From: Streptomyces sp. SBT349
GTDB lineage: Bacteria > Actinomycetota > Actinomycetes > Streptomycetales > Streptomycetaceae
Assembly (NCBI RefSeq): GCF_001083795.1
Contig: NZ_LAVK01000015.1
Coordinates: forward strand, 1-45,034
Direction: 5' to 3'
DNA: 45,034 nt
Shown: positions 16,649-26,008 of the stretch, piece by piece
Position numbering within the stretch: position 1 is the stretch's first letter
Layout of the letters: the number at the start of each line of letters is the position of its first letter
Translations under genes and position numbers: made by a program
The notes under the pieces: generated by a model
The model's database searches: none
The model's input: the letters and a program-made list of their open reading frames with translations, nothing else
Told to the model about the DNA's origin: nothing

Positions 16649-17635
16649 TCAACCGGTTCCCGCGCCCTCGGCCGGGGAGCCCCGGCGTGGGTCGGCGCGG
16701 CGGGCGGGGTCGTCTTCCAGTGCCTGTCGGTCCCAGTCGCCGAGGTTTGCGGCGGCCTCGTAGGTGGTCTGGAGGAAGTCCAGCAGTGCCGCTTCCGGGT
16801 CGGGGGCGGTGCGGACCGCCTCGTAGGGCAGGACGAACTCCCCGAGGCCGGGATCGTAGGCGGCGGCGGCAGGCCGTACCGGGTGCTGCGCGAAGCCGGT
16901 GGGCTCGGGGTAGGCGTAGGAGTAGAAGGCGCCTTCTTCTCCGCCGCCCGGCCAGAAGCCGCAGCTGCTGACCTCGTGGGAGTACGCCTCGACCATGACC
17001 CAGTCGCCGCAGTGGGGCAGGCGGCAGGGGTGCGCGGGGGCTGGGCGCCCGGAGTAGCGGGTGACCGCGAGGTCCATGCTGCCCCAGAAGAAGTGCACGG
17101 GACTCGCCTTGCCGATGAACCGCGTGCGGAAGTCCGTGAACACCCGGTGGGCCTGGAGCAGTTGATGCCGGAAGCGGGTGACGGGCGCGGGGTCGTAGGC
17201 GGCGTGTGTCCGGTCGTCCTCGAACGGGATCGCGGGCTCCACCTCGGTGGGCGTCGTGCTGATCGACACGGGCAGGTCGAGCTCCCGCAGCGCGGCCATG
17301 ATCTCGGCGTGGAAGAGGGACACCGGCTTCGCCTCCAGCGCCACCCGCCGTTCGCCGCCGTCGCTGGACCGGACGAGCACCTGGTGGGAGCAGAAGTCGA
17401 ACTCGATGTCGAAGAACCGCCGGCCGTACGGAACGGCCGAGGTCGTCAGCCCGCGCGGCGTGACATAGAGCGTGGCGCCCCACCAGTGGTTCACCATCGG
17501 GGACCGCGCCAGGCGGATCTTGCCCACGATCTGCAACCACATGTGCAACGTGTCCCGCGTATCCCGCCAGTCGGCCACCCGGGGACCCTCCCAGCCGTCG
17601 CCCGCTCGGCCTGTGTCGTGCCGCGCGTCGGTCAT
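16649..17635 (-). CDS. DUF5996 family protein
   Basis: This 328-residue protein matches the actinobacterial DUF5996 family throughout: LHMWLQIVGKIRLARSPMVN, HWWGATLYVTPRGLTTS, FDIEFDFCSHQV, KASPVHFFWGSMDLAVTRYS, EAYSHEVSSCGFWPGG and AFYSYAYPEPTGF. The family has no established biochemical role that I know of. There is no signal peptide or membrane helix, so it should be cytoplasmic. The ATG follows GGAGGTGAGCCCGC. It lies 17 bases upstream of the decayed oxidoreductase, probably in one transcript. The 206-base leader to 17841 contains TACGTT, a possible -10, but no good -35. Confidence 0.83.
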   Translation of the reverse strand: MTDARHDTGRAGDGWEGPRVADWRDTRDTLHMWLQIVGKIRLARSPMVNHWWGATLYVTPRGLTTSAVPYGRRFFDIEFDFCSHQVLVRSSDGGERRVALEAKPVSLFHAEIMAALRELDLPVSISTTPTEVEPAIPFEDDRTHAAYDPAPVTRFRHQLLQAHRVFTDFRTRFIGKASPVHFFWGSMDLAVTRYSGRPAPAHPCRLPHCGDWVMVEAYSHEVSSCGFWPGGGEEGAFYSYAYPEPTGFAQHPVRPAAAAYDPGLGEFVLPYEAVRTAPDPEAALLDFLQTTYEAAANLGDWDRQALEDDPARRADPRRGSPAEGAGTG

Positions 17636-17841
17636 GCGGGCTCACCTCCTCGGGCGCCCCGGCGGCCCGGGCCGGATCGGCCGCGGGCACGGAAGCGGGG
17701 ACGGGGAACGTACCGGCTGACGGTGTACCACGCCCCCGCGACGGTGCTCGCGTGCCACCCCGTCCCCGCTCCGGGCCACGCCCCACTGGCCGACGACGGG
17801 GGCCGACGCCTCCGGCGGCTCGCCGCCGCCCCGCCGGGTGC

Positions 17842-18903
17842 TCAGAACGGCTTCGCCGGCCAGTCCAGCAGCCGGGCCCCGATCACCGCCGTCTGGAGCG
17901 TGTAGCGGTGCACCGGGTCGGCGGGATCCGCGCCGGTGAGCTTGTGGATGCGTTCCAGCCGGTAGGTGAGAGCGCGGACACTCAGCGACAGCCGCCGGGC
18001 CGCCTCGGTGGCCACGCAGCCGGCGTCGAAGTACACGGTCAGGGTGTCCAGGAGCGGCTGGGCGCCGCCGCGGGCCTCGCGCAGCGGGCCGAGGGCGCTC
18101 TCCACCAGGTCGGCCATGGCCTGCCGGTCGCGGGTGAGGACGGGGTAGACGAGGAGGTCCGCGGCGCGCAGCACGGGTTCGTCGAGCCCGAGGCGTTCGG
18201 CCAGGTCGAGGGTGTTCAGGGCCTCCTCGTAGGACTGGACCACACCGGCCGCGCCGGGCTGCGGGCGGCCTATCGCCACCCGTCCGCCGTGGGTGGCGGC
18301 GAACGCCTGCTTGGCGAAGTACGTCAGGACGTCGTCCTGGTCGCCGGGGGCGACGCAGACGAGGCGGCCGTCCTTGGTGGTGAGCAGGATGTTGCGGTCG
18401 CCGAACCGGCCGATCAGCGCACGCTCCACCTCGCGCGGCACCGGGTCCGCCTCGTCGTAGGCGACCGCGCCGTGTGCCACGGCGACCGCGTGCGCGAACG
18501 ACAGCCGCAGCCCGTAGCGTTCCGCGCGCTGGGCCAGCAGGCCGAGGTCGCTGCGGCCGTAGAGCAGGTCGTCGATGAACTCCCGCCGGGTGGCCTCCTC
18601 CTGGCGCACGGCCTGGCGCTGGGCCCGTTCGTAGCCCTCGGCGAACGCGTCGAGGGACTGGGCGGCGGCGCCCAGGACGCTGTCCACGGACACGCCGTTG
18701 CCGGTCGGCCAGTGGACCCGCGTGGCGGCCAGGTGGGCTCCGACCAGGGCGCGCAGCCCGAGGCCGGCCTCCGCGGCCTGTTCCCCCAGGGAACGGCGCG
18801 AGTCGAGCTCCTCCCGGGTCAGGCGCCGGCCGGTCGCGGCGGCGTCGGCGAGGATGCGCGCATACCCCTCGATGTACTCCTCGGACACGTTCCGCCCCGC
18901 CAT
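17842..18903 (-). CDS. PucR family transcriptional regulator
   Basis: This 353-residue protein has an N-terminal helical region (~10-115), a middle GGDEF-related domain (~130-280) and a C-terminal PucR/HTH_30 DNA-binding domain (LLDTLTVYFDAGCVATEAAR, RLSLSVRALTYRLERIHKLT, DPVHRYTLQTAVIGARLLDW). Members of this group activate purine, amino acid or proline degradation genes, but the effector is not predictable here. I chose the ATG at 18903, which follows GGGGGCGCAC. An in-frame ATG at 18948 would add 15 residues and would place the inverted repeat at 18912-18963 inside the gene, which seems less likely. It faces the same way as the flotillin operon, with a 106-base gap. Confidence 0.8.
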   Translation of the reverse strand: MAGRNVSEEYIEGYARILADAAATGRRLTREELDSRRSLGEQAAEAGLGLRALVGAHLAATRVHWPTGNGVSVDSVLGAAAQSLDAFAEGYERAQRQAVRQEEATRREFIDDLLYGRSDLGLLAQRAERYGLRLSFAHAVAVAHGAVAYDEADPVPREVERALIGRFGDRNILLTTKDGRLVCVAPGDQDDVLTYFAKQAFAATHGGRVAIGRPQPGAAGVVQSYEEALNTLDLAERLGLDEPVLRAADLLVYPVLTRDRQAMADLVESALGPLREARGGAQPLLDTLTVYFDAGCVATEAARRLSLSVRALTYRLERIHKLTGADPADPVHRYTLQTAVIGARLLDWPAKPF

Positions 18904-18911
18904 GTGCGCCC

Positions 18912-18963
18912 CCGGATTCCCCGCGTCGTTGACGCCTTTGTAGCGCATGCGCGGGGGATCCGG
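18912..18963. promoter_or_regulatory. 14-bp inverted repeat between AAA ATPase and pucR-type gene
   Basis: CCGGATTCCCCGCG (18912-18925) and CGCGGGGGATCCGG (18950-18963) pair at 13 of 14 positions around a 24-base spacer. It starts 9 bases upstream of the regulator's ATG and ends 47 bases after the ATPase stop. It may be an operator through which the PucR protein controls its own gene, or the terminator of the flotillin operon. The long loop and closeness to the ATG favour an operator. Confidence 0.45.
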
Positions 18964-19009
18964 CCCCGGCGGGACGCATGGAAGGCCGTCGCGGGGATTC
19001 ACGCGGGCG

Positions 19010-22000
19010 CTACGGGCGGGCCGGATGGCGGGCGTTCGGCCTGACGAGCAGGTTGCGCGGGTCGGCGGCGCGGTTGATCGCCGACTCGACGGCGGCGACC
19101 CGGTCGGCGAGGAGCCCCAGGGCGGCGATCCCGCGGGCGAGGGGGTCGTCCTGCGGGCCGCCGAGGGACCGGGTGCGGAGGTAGGCGGCCTTCACCTCGG
19201 CCCAGCGCGCCGCCTGCCCGGTGCTCAGCGTGCCGCGCAGTTCGGCCAGCTTGAGGAGGTTGGCCTCGGCGCCGGTGGTGAGGGTCTGGGCCTCGGCCGT
19301 GTAGTGGTCCTCGATCAGGGCGGCCAGTTCGGCGTCGTTCATGACCGGCTGGACGCGCTGGGCGATCTTGTTCATGGTGCGGTACGAGCCCTGGAGCCGG
19401 AAGGGCGGTTCCGTGCGGGTGGCGTCGGTCCTGGCGGCGGAGGCGAGGTACGCGGCGTTCACGGCGAGGACCGTGGAGCGGGCGGTCAGCAGATGGCGCA
19501 GCACGGCGCGGATCCGCTCCAGCTCGGCGGGCGCGTACGGGTGGGCGAGCCGGTCGGGGTGGGCCGCGGGGTCGTTTTCGGCGAGGCGGATCAGGGTCTC
19601 CAGGTCCGCGCGCTCGCGGCCGGCCAGCGGGGCGAGGACCGGGTTCGAGGTGAGGGCGTTCTCGATGAAGCTCAGCGCGAAGGCGTCCTCCTTGCCGGTG
19701 AGGACGTCGCCGAGGTTCCACACGTCGGCGCGGTTGGAGAGCATGTCGGGAACGTGGAAGCGGCTGCCGGACTCGGTGTAGGGGTTGGCGGCCATGCAGA
19801 CCGCGAAGCGCTTGCCGCGCAGGTCGTAGGCGCGCGGCTCGCCGTCCCTTACGCCCTCGACGCGGCGGGTCGTGTCGCAGAGGGGGATGAACTTCTCCAG
19901 CAGCTCGGGTGAGGTGTGCTGGATGTCGTCCAGATACAGGAGGGTGTTGTCGCCCGCCTCCAGCGCGAAGTTGATCTTCTCGACCTCCTGGCGCGCGGTG
20001 GCGTTCGGCGCCTCGGCGGGGTCGAGCGAGGTCACGGCGTGGCCGAGGGCGGGGCCGCTGACCTTGACCAGCATCGTGCCGAGCCGGTCGGCGACGTACT
20101 CCACCAGGGTCGTCTTGCCGTAGCCGGGCGGGGAGAGGAGCAGCAGCAGGCCCCCGGTGTCGGTGCGCTTCGCCTCGCCCGTGGTGCCGAGCTGCTTGGC
20201 GAGGCTGTCGCCGATGAGCGGGAGGTACACCTCGTCGATCAGCCGGTTGCGCACGAACGCGGACATGACCCGCGGGCGGTACTCCTCCAGGCGCAGCCGT
20301 CTGCGCTCGGCGGCCACCAGGGCGGTGCGGCGGCGCTGGTAGGCGCGGTGGGCGGGCACCTCGTGGGTACGGAAGGCGCGGGTGCGGGCGAGGAGTTCGT
20401 CGACGCGGATCGTGAGCGCGCGGCCGGTGACGCGGGGGTGGCTGCCGAGCAGCCCCGTCACGGTCCCGGTCAACGGCGCGTCGGACTCGTGGCGGACCAG
20501 GTCCGGGCAGAGCTCCGCGGCCACCGCCTCGGCGAGGTCGCCGGGGGTGAGGGGCGTGCCGGTGGACGCGGCGTACGCGGTAAGCCACGCCTCGGCCAGC
20601 TGGCGCCGGGCGCCCAGGTCGGCGAGGGCGGCGAGATCCTCGTCGTACGGCATGCCCACCGCACGGCGGAACGCGTCGAGCAGCGCGCGGGCGCCGGAGC
20701 TGATGACGAAGCCGTCGGGGCCGCCGGTCAGTTCGTCGAAGAGGTAGGCGGCGGAGCCGGCCCGCGTGCCGGCCGTCCCGTGCCAGGCGGCGATCGCCGC
20801 CGCCCACTCGCCCCGCAGCTCGGCGATCGCGGGCGTGAGCCCGAAGGTGTCCCGGGCCCTGGCGAGGGACTGCGCGCGCCGGGTCCAGGTCCGCCGGTCC
20901 CCGGCCGTCGTGCCGTGCGCCCAGAACAGCTGGGCGGCGGCGCGGTCGGCGGGCTCGTGGCACAACGGCCCCGCGCCCTCGCGAAGGCGCAGCAGCGCGG
21001 TCAGGATCGCGGTCGCGTCGTGATCGTGCACCCCCCGCTCGTATCCCTCGTCGTACGCCTCCTCGGCGGCCTCCCTGACCAGGGCGGGCAGGTCGGCCGC
21101 CGCGAGGGCGGCGGGACCGTGTTCGTCCAGCAGGCGCGCGGCGAGGTGTTCGGCGCGGTAGACCTCGGGCGACTCCGAGGGCAGCAGCCGGCCCCAGTAC
21201 GGGCGGGTGGCCGCGAGGTCCGGGTCGCTGACCGGGGCTCGGTAGCCGGTGCCGGTCAGGGCGAAGGCCAGGCCCTCGCCGTCCGGGACCAGGGTGAGGT
21301 CGAGGGGCTGGGTGTTGACGGCGAAACGGTGGCTGCCGAGGCGGAGGGTGCGGCCGTCGTCGGCGTACAGCTCGGCGCGGTCGCGCAGGGCGCGGGCGGC
21401 CTCCTGGCGGGCGGCCTTGAGGCGGCCGTCGAGCTCCTCCGCCCGGACCCGGTCGCCGAGTTCGCGCAGCTCGTCGGCGACGCGCCGGACCTTGGCCGGC
21501 ATCGGGTCGGAGGTGAAGTACGTGGCGACGGCGTCCGCGTCGCCGAGCGTGGCGGCCCGGCGGGTGACCGTGCGAAGGATGCGGGCGGCCGAGTCGGCGA
21601 GGCGTTCGGCACGGCGGGCGCGGGCGTCGGCGAGCGTCTGCCCGCGGGCGGAGAACGTGTCGTGGATCTCGTCGCGCTTGTCCGCGAGCGTGCCGAGGAA
21701 GTCGTCGAACTCGGAGAACCGGGACTCCAGGTTCTCCACGTGCACCAGCATGCGGGCGAGTTGCTCCTCGCACGCCTCGGGGCTGTCGGCGGACGCGAGC
21801 GCGCCGGCGACGGCCTGGCCGAGCAGGGTGAACTCGGCGGCGAAGGCGGCCCGCCCCTCGCGGTCGAGGAGGTCCCGGCGGCGGCCGTCGAGGGTGGCGC
21901 GGGCGCGGTTGACGCCGCCGAGCACCTCGGCGATCCGCTCCAGGATGGACGTGCGGACCGTCGCGTCGCCGAGGTCGAGTCCGGCGACGACCTCGGTCAC

Positions 22001-23896
22001 CGCGCTCAACCGGTCGGCGACCGCGTCGAGCCGGGCGGCGACGGGCGTGCCCTCCGCGACGGTGGCGATCGCCCCGGCGTCGGCGAGGAGCCGCTCGACG
22101 TCCGCGTGCTGGTCGGCGAAGGCGCCCTCGCGGGCCAGGTGGGAGACGGCGCGCTGCCCGAAGGACGCGAGGTCCCGCTCGGCGTCGCCGGCCACCTCGT
22201 CGACGCGGACGGTGTCCGCGTAGGGCATGTCCCTGAGCGTGAGCAGGTGTCCCCGCGCCTGCCGGAGTTCGGTCAGGCCCGCCAACCAGGCGGAGGCGCC
22301 GCGCGGCGCCTCGCCGCGCAGCCGGCGCACGACCGCGGCGACCCGGTCGGTGGCCCCGTCGAGCGCGTCGGCGGCCGCCCGGGTCAGCGCCCGGACGGTT
22401 TCGAACTCGGCCAGCACCTGCTCGGCCGTGGTCTGCACCTGCTCCAACGGGTCCAGCAGCGCGCCGAGTCCGTCCTCGCCCAGCCAGTGGTAGGAGTCCT
22501 TGGCGCGCGCGCAGGCGGCGGCCAGCGCCTCGTACACCTCGCTCGTCGGAGTGGTCCCGGCGACCGCGCGGGTGATGGACAGGCAGTCGGAGATGCCGCG
22601 GACCAGATCGGCGTTGCCGACGCGGGCCAGCGGCCCGGTGCCGACGGGCCGGGCGGCGGCGTGCGTGTCGGAGGCGTACGGGGAGCTCCACCGCTGGACG
22701 GGGTGCACGCGCCGCGGCTCGTCGCGCTCGGCGCGCAGGACCATGAGCGTGCCGTCGTCGAACAGCGCCCATCCGTGGCAGGGCAGCGGGTTCGCGACCT
22801 CCTTGCGGATCACGTTGTACGGCAGCAGCAGGACCCGGCCCTCCGCCCGCGCGTGGAACGCGAACAGCACGTCCTCGCCGTTGGGCGAACGCACCACGCG
22901 CTCGAACTCCAGATCGGCGGCGTCGATGCCGTCGAACGTCTTGTGCGTCCCCGTCGCGAGGCAGTAGCCGCCGGGGAAGACGATGCCCTGGTCCTCGGGC
23001 AGCCGCCGGCACGCCTGCCCGATGCCGTCGAGACGGACGACCGACCTGGTGAGGGTGTTGAACACCAGGTAGCGGTGGGCGTCCTCCTTGTAGGGACGGA
23101 TCCGCAGCAGGATCAGGGCGCCCACCCGCGCGTGCGCGATGTCCGCGTCGGCGAGCGACTGGAGCGGCTCGTCGACCGGTTCGGCGTGGATCCCCTCGCC
23201 CGTTTCGGTGTCGTCCTCGACCTTGACGGTGAGGGCGCCCCCGGCCGTGGCGACGAAGACCTCGCCCTGGACGGACACGTGCGGGTGGCGGCCGAGGACG
23301 TGGTCCGCCCGGGTCGTCACGGTCCACTCGACGTCGTGAGAGGGCGGGACGACATGGTCCCGTTCGCCGCGGGCGTCCAGGAACGCGGCGGAGCCGTCGT
23401 CGGCCGGCGCCCAGCGCAGCACGCGGATGTCGCCGGCCTTCTCGCCGGTCTGGAAGACGGCCAGCAGCCTGCCGTCCACGTGCTGCAGGCGCAGCAGGCG
23501 GGCCTGGCGGTAGTAGCGGTACAGGGCCGCGAACTCGCGGACGAACGCGGGGTCGTCCAGCAGGCCGGGCACGGCGTCGTCGGGCAGCCGGTTCAGGTCG
23601 CGGTCGTACAGCGCGAAGACGTCCCCCACGGCCGCCTGGCGCCCGGGTCCGGGGAGGGCGTCGACGCCCAGCAGCAGGGCGTCGCCGACGGAGACGAGGT
23701 CGCGGGGCAGGCAGGCGTGCTCCGTGCGCAGCCGCAGGGTGCCGCCGAGTTCGAGCCGCGTCGAACCGAACTGCTCGACGCGGCGGACGTTGAGCGCCTC
23801 GGCGCGGCGGGCGAGTTCGGCGGCCCGCGCGGCGAGCCGGTCGCGCAGCACCTCGTACGGGCCGGTGTCCAGGCCGGTGTCCAGGCCGGTGGTCAT
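19010..23896 (-). CDS. Large AAA ATPase ('DNA repair ATPase', DUF3686-like)
   Basis: This 1628-residue cytoplasmic protein starts at ATG 23896 behind GAGAGGGATCCC. Residues ~1-430 form beta-rich repeats (VGDALLLGVDALPGPG, GEVFVATAGGALTVKVED, DAADLEFERVVRSPNGEDVL). Residues ~430-900 are strongly helical with coiled-coil character. A C-terminal AAA domain has Walker A SPPGYGKTTL (K1261) and Walker B LLYLDDIQH (D1323-D1324). The architecture matches proteins annotated as DNA repair ATPase with a DUF3686 region; that name rests on weak historical grounds. It lies 78 bases after the flotillin gene on the same strand, so the two are probably co-transcribed and act together at the membrane. It ends in a Pro/Arg tail. 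A 12-base direct repeat near the start encodes GLDTGLDTG. Confidence 0.78.
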   Translation of the reverse strand: MTTGLDTGLDTGPYEVLRDRLAARAAELARRAEALNVRRVEQFGSTRLELGGTLRLRTEHACLPRDLVSVGDALLLGVDALPGPGRQAAVGDVFALYDRDLNRLPDDAVPGLLDDPAFVREFAALYRYYRQARLLRLQHVDGRLLAVFQTGEKAGDIRVLRWAPADDGSAAFLDARGERDHVVPPSHDVEWTVTTRADHVLGRHPHVSVQGEVFVATAGGALTVKVEDDTETGEGIHAEPVDEPLQSLADADIAHARVGALILLRIRPYKEDAHRYLVFNTLTRSVVRLDGIGQACRRLPEDQGIVFPGGYCLATGTHKTFDGIDAADLEFERVVRSPNGEDVLFAFHARAEGRVLLLPYNVIRKEVANPLPCHGWALFDDGTLMVLRAERDEPRRVHPVQRWSSPYASDTHAAARPVGTGPLARVGNADLVRGISDCLSITRAVAGTTPTSEVYEALAAACARAKDSYHWLGEDGLGALLDPLEQVQTTAEQVLAEFETVRALTRAAADALDGATDRVAAVVRRLRGEAPRGASAWLAGLTELRQARGHLLTLRDMPYADTVRVDEVAGDAERDLASFGQRAVSHLAREGAFADQHADVERLLADAGAIATVAEGTPVAARLDAVADRLSAVTEVVAGLDLGDATVRTSILERIAEVLGGVNRARATLDGRRRDLLDREGRAAFAAEFTLLGQAVAGALASADSPEACEEQLARMLVHVENLESRFSEFDDFLGTLADKRDEIHDTFSARGQTLADARARRAERLADSAARILRTVTRRAATLGDADAVATYFTSDPMPAKVRRVADELRELGDRVRAEELDGRLKAARQEAARALRDRAELYADDGRTLRLGSHRFAVNTQPLDLTLVPDGEGLAFALTGTGYRAPVSDPDLAATRPYWGRLLPSESPEVYRAEHLAARLLDEHGPAALAAADLPALVREAAEEAYDEGYERGVHDHDATAILTALLRLREGAGPLCHEPADRAAAQLFWAHGTTAGDRRTWTRRAQSLARARDTFGLTPAIAELRGEWAAAIAAWHGTAGTRAGSAAYLFDELTGGPDGFVISSGARALLDAFRRAVGMPYDEDLAALADLGARRQLAEAWLTAYAASTGTPLTPGDLAEAVAAELCPDLVRHESDAPLTGTVTGLLGSHPRVTGRALTIRVDELLARTRAFRTHEVPAHRAYQRRRTALVAAERRRLRLEEYRPRVMSAFVRNRLIDEVYLPLIGDSLAKQLGTTGEAKRTDTGGLLLLLSPPGYGKTTLVEYVADRLGTMLVKVSGPALGHAVTSLDPAEAPNATARQEVEKINFALEAGDNTLLYLDDIQHTSPELLEKFIPLCDTTRRVEGVRDGEPRAYDLRGKRFAVCMAANPYTESGSRFHVPDMLSNRADVWNLGDVLTGKEDAFALSFIENALTSNPVLAPLAGRERADLETLIRLAENDPAAHPDRLAHPYAPAELERIRAVLRHLLTARSTVLAVNAAYLASAARTDATRTEPPFRLQGSYRTMNKIAQRVQPVMNDAELAALIEDHYTAEAQTLTTGAEANLLKLAELRGTLSTGQAARWAEVKAAYLRTRSLGGPQDDPLARGIAALGLLADRVAAVESAINRAADPRNLLVRPNARHPARP
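23863..23892 (-). repeat. 12-base direct repeat at the start of the AAA ATPase gene
   Basis: The plus strand reads GGCCGGTGTCCA twice and then begins a third copy, encoding the N-terminal GLDTGLDTG of the ATPase. It stays in frame, so copy number could change without breaking the gene. Confidence 0.65.
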
Positions 23897-23974
23897 GGGA
23901 TCCCTCTCAGGAGTCGGGAAGGAGCGCTGTCCCGGGCTGCCGCGCCCGGGCGGCGGCCCGGGACCGTGGGCCGG

Positions 23975-26008
23975 TCAGCCCTTGGTGCCGCCGTTCAGGG
24001 CGGTGGGGGAGGCGCCGGCGGCGCCCGGCTCGCCCGCCGTGTCGAGCAGCCGCCGCGGGGCGGCGGGATCGGCCTCGTCCTTCCCCATCAGCTTCATCAG
24101 CAGCGCCGACACGGTCAGGTTCTGCACGTCGGCCGTGGAGACCTGGCCGAGGAGGCGGCCGAGGTCGTCGGTGAAGCCGGAGGTGCCGTCCAGCCAGGGC
24201 TTCGCGAGCGCCTGGACCGTCTCGGAGTTCTGGACGAACCCGTCGACCCCCTTGCCGAGCGCGATCGAGGACATCAGCCGGTCGAAGAAGACCGACTCGC
24301 CGCCGACGATGCTGATGTCGGCGCTCTCCAGACCGGTCGCCAGCACCGCGGCCTGCGCCTCGGCGACCTGTCGCTGCACGTCCAGCCCGGCCAGCCGGAC
24401 CTCCTTCTCCGCCTCCAGCCGCAGCCGGTACTCCTCGTGCGTGCGGGACGCCTCGTCGAGCGCGGCCATCGCCGCCGCCTTCTCGGTGAGGCCGGCCGCC
24501 TCCGCCTTGAGCTTCCCCTCGGTGGCCTCCGCCTCGGCCAGCGCCTGGGCACGGGCGCCCTCCGCCTCGGCGCGCATCCGCGCCTCGGTGGCCTCGGCCT
24601 CCGCGCGACCGGACTTCTCGATGACCTCGGCCTCCTTGTCGCGCACCTGCACGGCGGCCAGCCCCTCGGCGGCGGCCTCCGCCTGCACGCCCTCGGCCAG
24701 CCGCAGCTTGGCCCGCGCGTCGAGGTCGGCGGTCTTCAGCCGCGCCTCGGCCAGGGTCAGTTCCTCGGCGGCCCGGTGGACGGCGGACTGCTCGGCGGCC
24801 TCGGCCGCCTTGATGTCCTTGACCAGCCTCTCCTGCGCCTCCGCCTCGGCGACGATGACCACCGTCTGCCGCTGCCTCTCCGCCTCCTCCACGGCACGCA
24901 GCTTCTTGATGGACTCCTCCTGCTCGGCGACCGTGCGGTCCACCGCGACCCGCTCGCGGATCACCTCGGCGATCTCCCGCTTCTCCGCCTCGACCTCCTT
25001 CGACGCGGCGATCCGCGTCAGTTCCGTCTCCCGCTCCCGCGCGATGACCTCCAGCAGCCGGTCCTTCTCGATGCGCTCGTTCTCGATGGCGATGACCCGC
25101 TCGCGGTTCTTCGCGGCGACGGCGACCTCCCGGGCCTGGTTCTCCCGCTGCACGCCGAGTTGCTCCTCGGTGCGCAGGAACGCGCCCTGCGCCCGCAGCC
25201 GTTCCTCCTCCACCACCCGCGTCGTCTCGGCGTCCTCCCGGGCCCGGACGGTCTCGATCTCCCGCCGCTGCTTGATCTCGGCGTCGGCCTGGCGGCGCTC
25301 CAGCTCCAGGATGGCCTCCCGGGCGTCCACGTTCTGCCGGGTGATCTCCTTCTCCTCGTGGCGCCGGAACTCGTTGGTGCGCACGTGCTCCACGGCCGTC
25401 AGCTCGGTGATCTTGCGGATGCCCTGCGCGTCCAGGACGTTGGCCGGGTCCAGCTGGGTCAGCGGCGTCTGCTCCAGGTAGTCGATCGCCGCGTCCTCCA
25501 GGTGGTAGCCGTTGAGGTCCACGCCGATGACCTCGATGATCCGGTACCGCAGCTCCTCGCGCTTGGTGTAGAGGTCGGTGAAGTCCAGCTGCTTGCCGAC
25601 GGTCTTCAGTGCCTCGGAGAACTTCGCGTGGAACAGCTCCTGGAGGGTGTTCCGGTCGCTGGCGCGCGCCGTGCCGACGGCCTGGGCGACCTTGATGACG
25701 TCCTCCACGGTCTTGTTGACCTTGACGAAGAACGAGATGCGGATGTCCGCGCGGATGTTGTCCCGGCAGATCAGCCCCTCCTTGCCGACCCGGGTGATCT
25801 CGATCACCTTCACCGAGATGTCCATCGCCTCGGCCTTGTGCAGCACCGGCAGCACGACCTGCCCGGTGAAGGTCACGTCGACCTTCCGCATCTTGGAGAC
25901 GATCAGTGCCTTGCCCTGCTCCACCTTGCGGAACAGCCGCGAGACGACGAAAAGCACGAGCAGCGTGAGGAGCAGGCAGGCACCGATGCCCACGGTGACG
26001 GCATTCAT
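23975..26008 (-). CDS. Flotillin family (SPFH/band 7) membrane scaffold protein
   Basis: This 677-residue protein has one N-terminal membrane helix (5-25, TVGIGACLLLTLLVLFVVSR). An SPFH/band 7 domain follows (~27-190: EQGKALIVSKMRKVDVTFTG, ICRDNIRADIRISFFVKVN), then an exceptionally long Ala/Glu/Arg coiled coil (~215-560) and a flotillin C-terminal region (ADISIVGGESVFFDRLMSS, ALGKGVDGF). This is the YqiK-like flotillin layout, which organises membrane domains as large oligomers. The ATG has AAGGGGG six bases upstream. A nested inverted repeat lies in its leader. The AAA ATPase follows 78 bases downstream. The pairing suggests the ATPase works on or is recruited by the flotillin scaffold; this is inference. 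Confidence 0.88.
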   Translation of the reverse strand: MNAVTVGIGACLLLTLLVLFVVSRLFRKVEQGKALIVSKMRKVDVTFTGQVVLPVLHKAEAMDISVKVIEITRVGKEGLICRDNIRADIRISFFVKVNKTVEDVIKVAQAVGTARASDRNTLQELFHAKFSEALKTVGKQLDFTDLYTKREELRYRIIEVIGVDLNGYHLEDAAIDYLEQTPLTQLDPANVLDAQGIRKITELTAVEHVRTNEFRRHEEKEITRQNVDAREAILELERRQADAEIKQRREIETVRAREDAETTRVVEEERLRAQGAFLRTEEQLGVQRENQAREVAVAAKNRERVIAIENERIEKDRLLEVIARERETELTRIAASKEVEAEKREIAEVIRERVAVDRTVAEQEESIKKLRAVEEAERQRQTVVIVAEAEAQERLVKDIKAAEAAEQSAVHRAAEELTLAEARLKTADLDARAKLRLAEGVQAEAAAEGLAAVQVRDKEAEVIEKSGRAEAEATEARMRAEAEGARAQALAEAEATEGKLKAEAAGLTEKAAAMAALDEASRTHEEYRLRLEAEKEVRLAGLDVQRQVAEAQAAVLATGLESADISIVGGESVFFDRLMSSIALGKGVDGFVQNSETVQALAKPWLDGTSGFTDDLGRLLGQVSTADVQNLTVSALLMKLMGKDEADPAAPRRLLDTAGEPGAAGASPTALNGGTKG

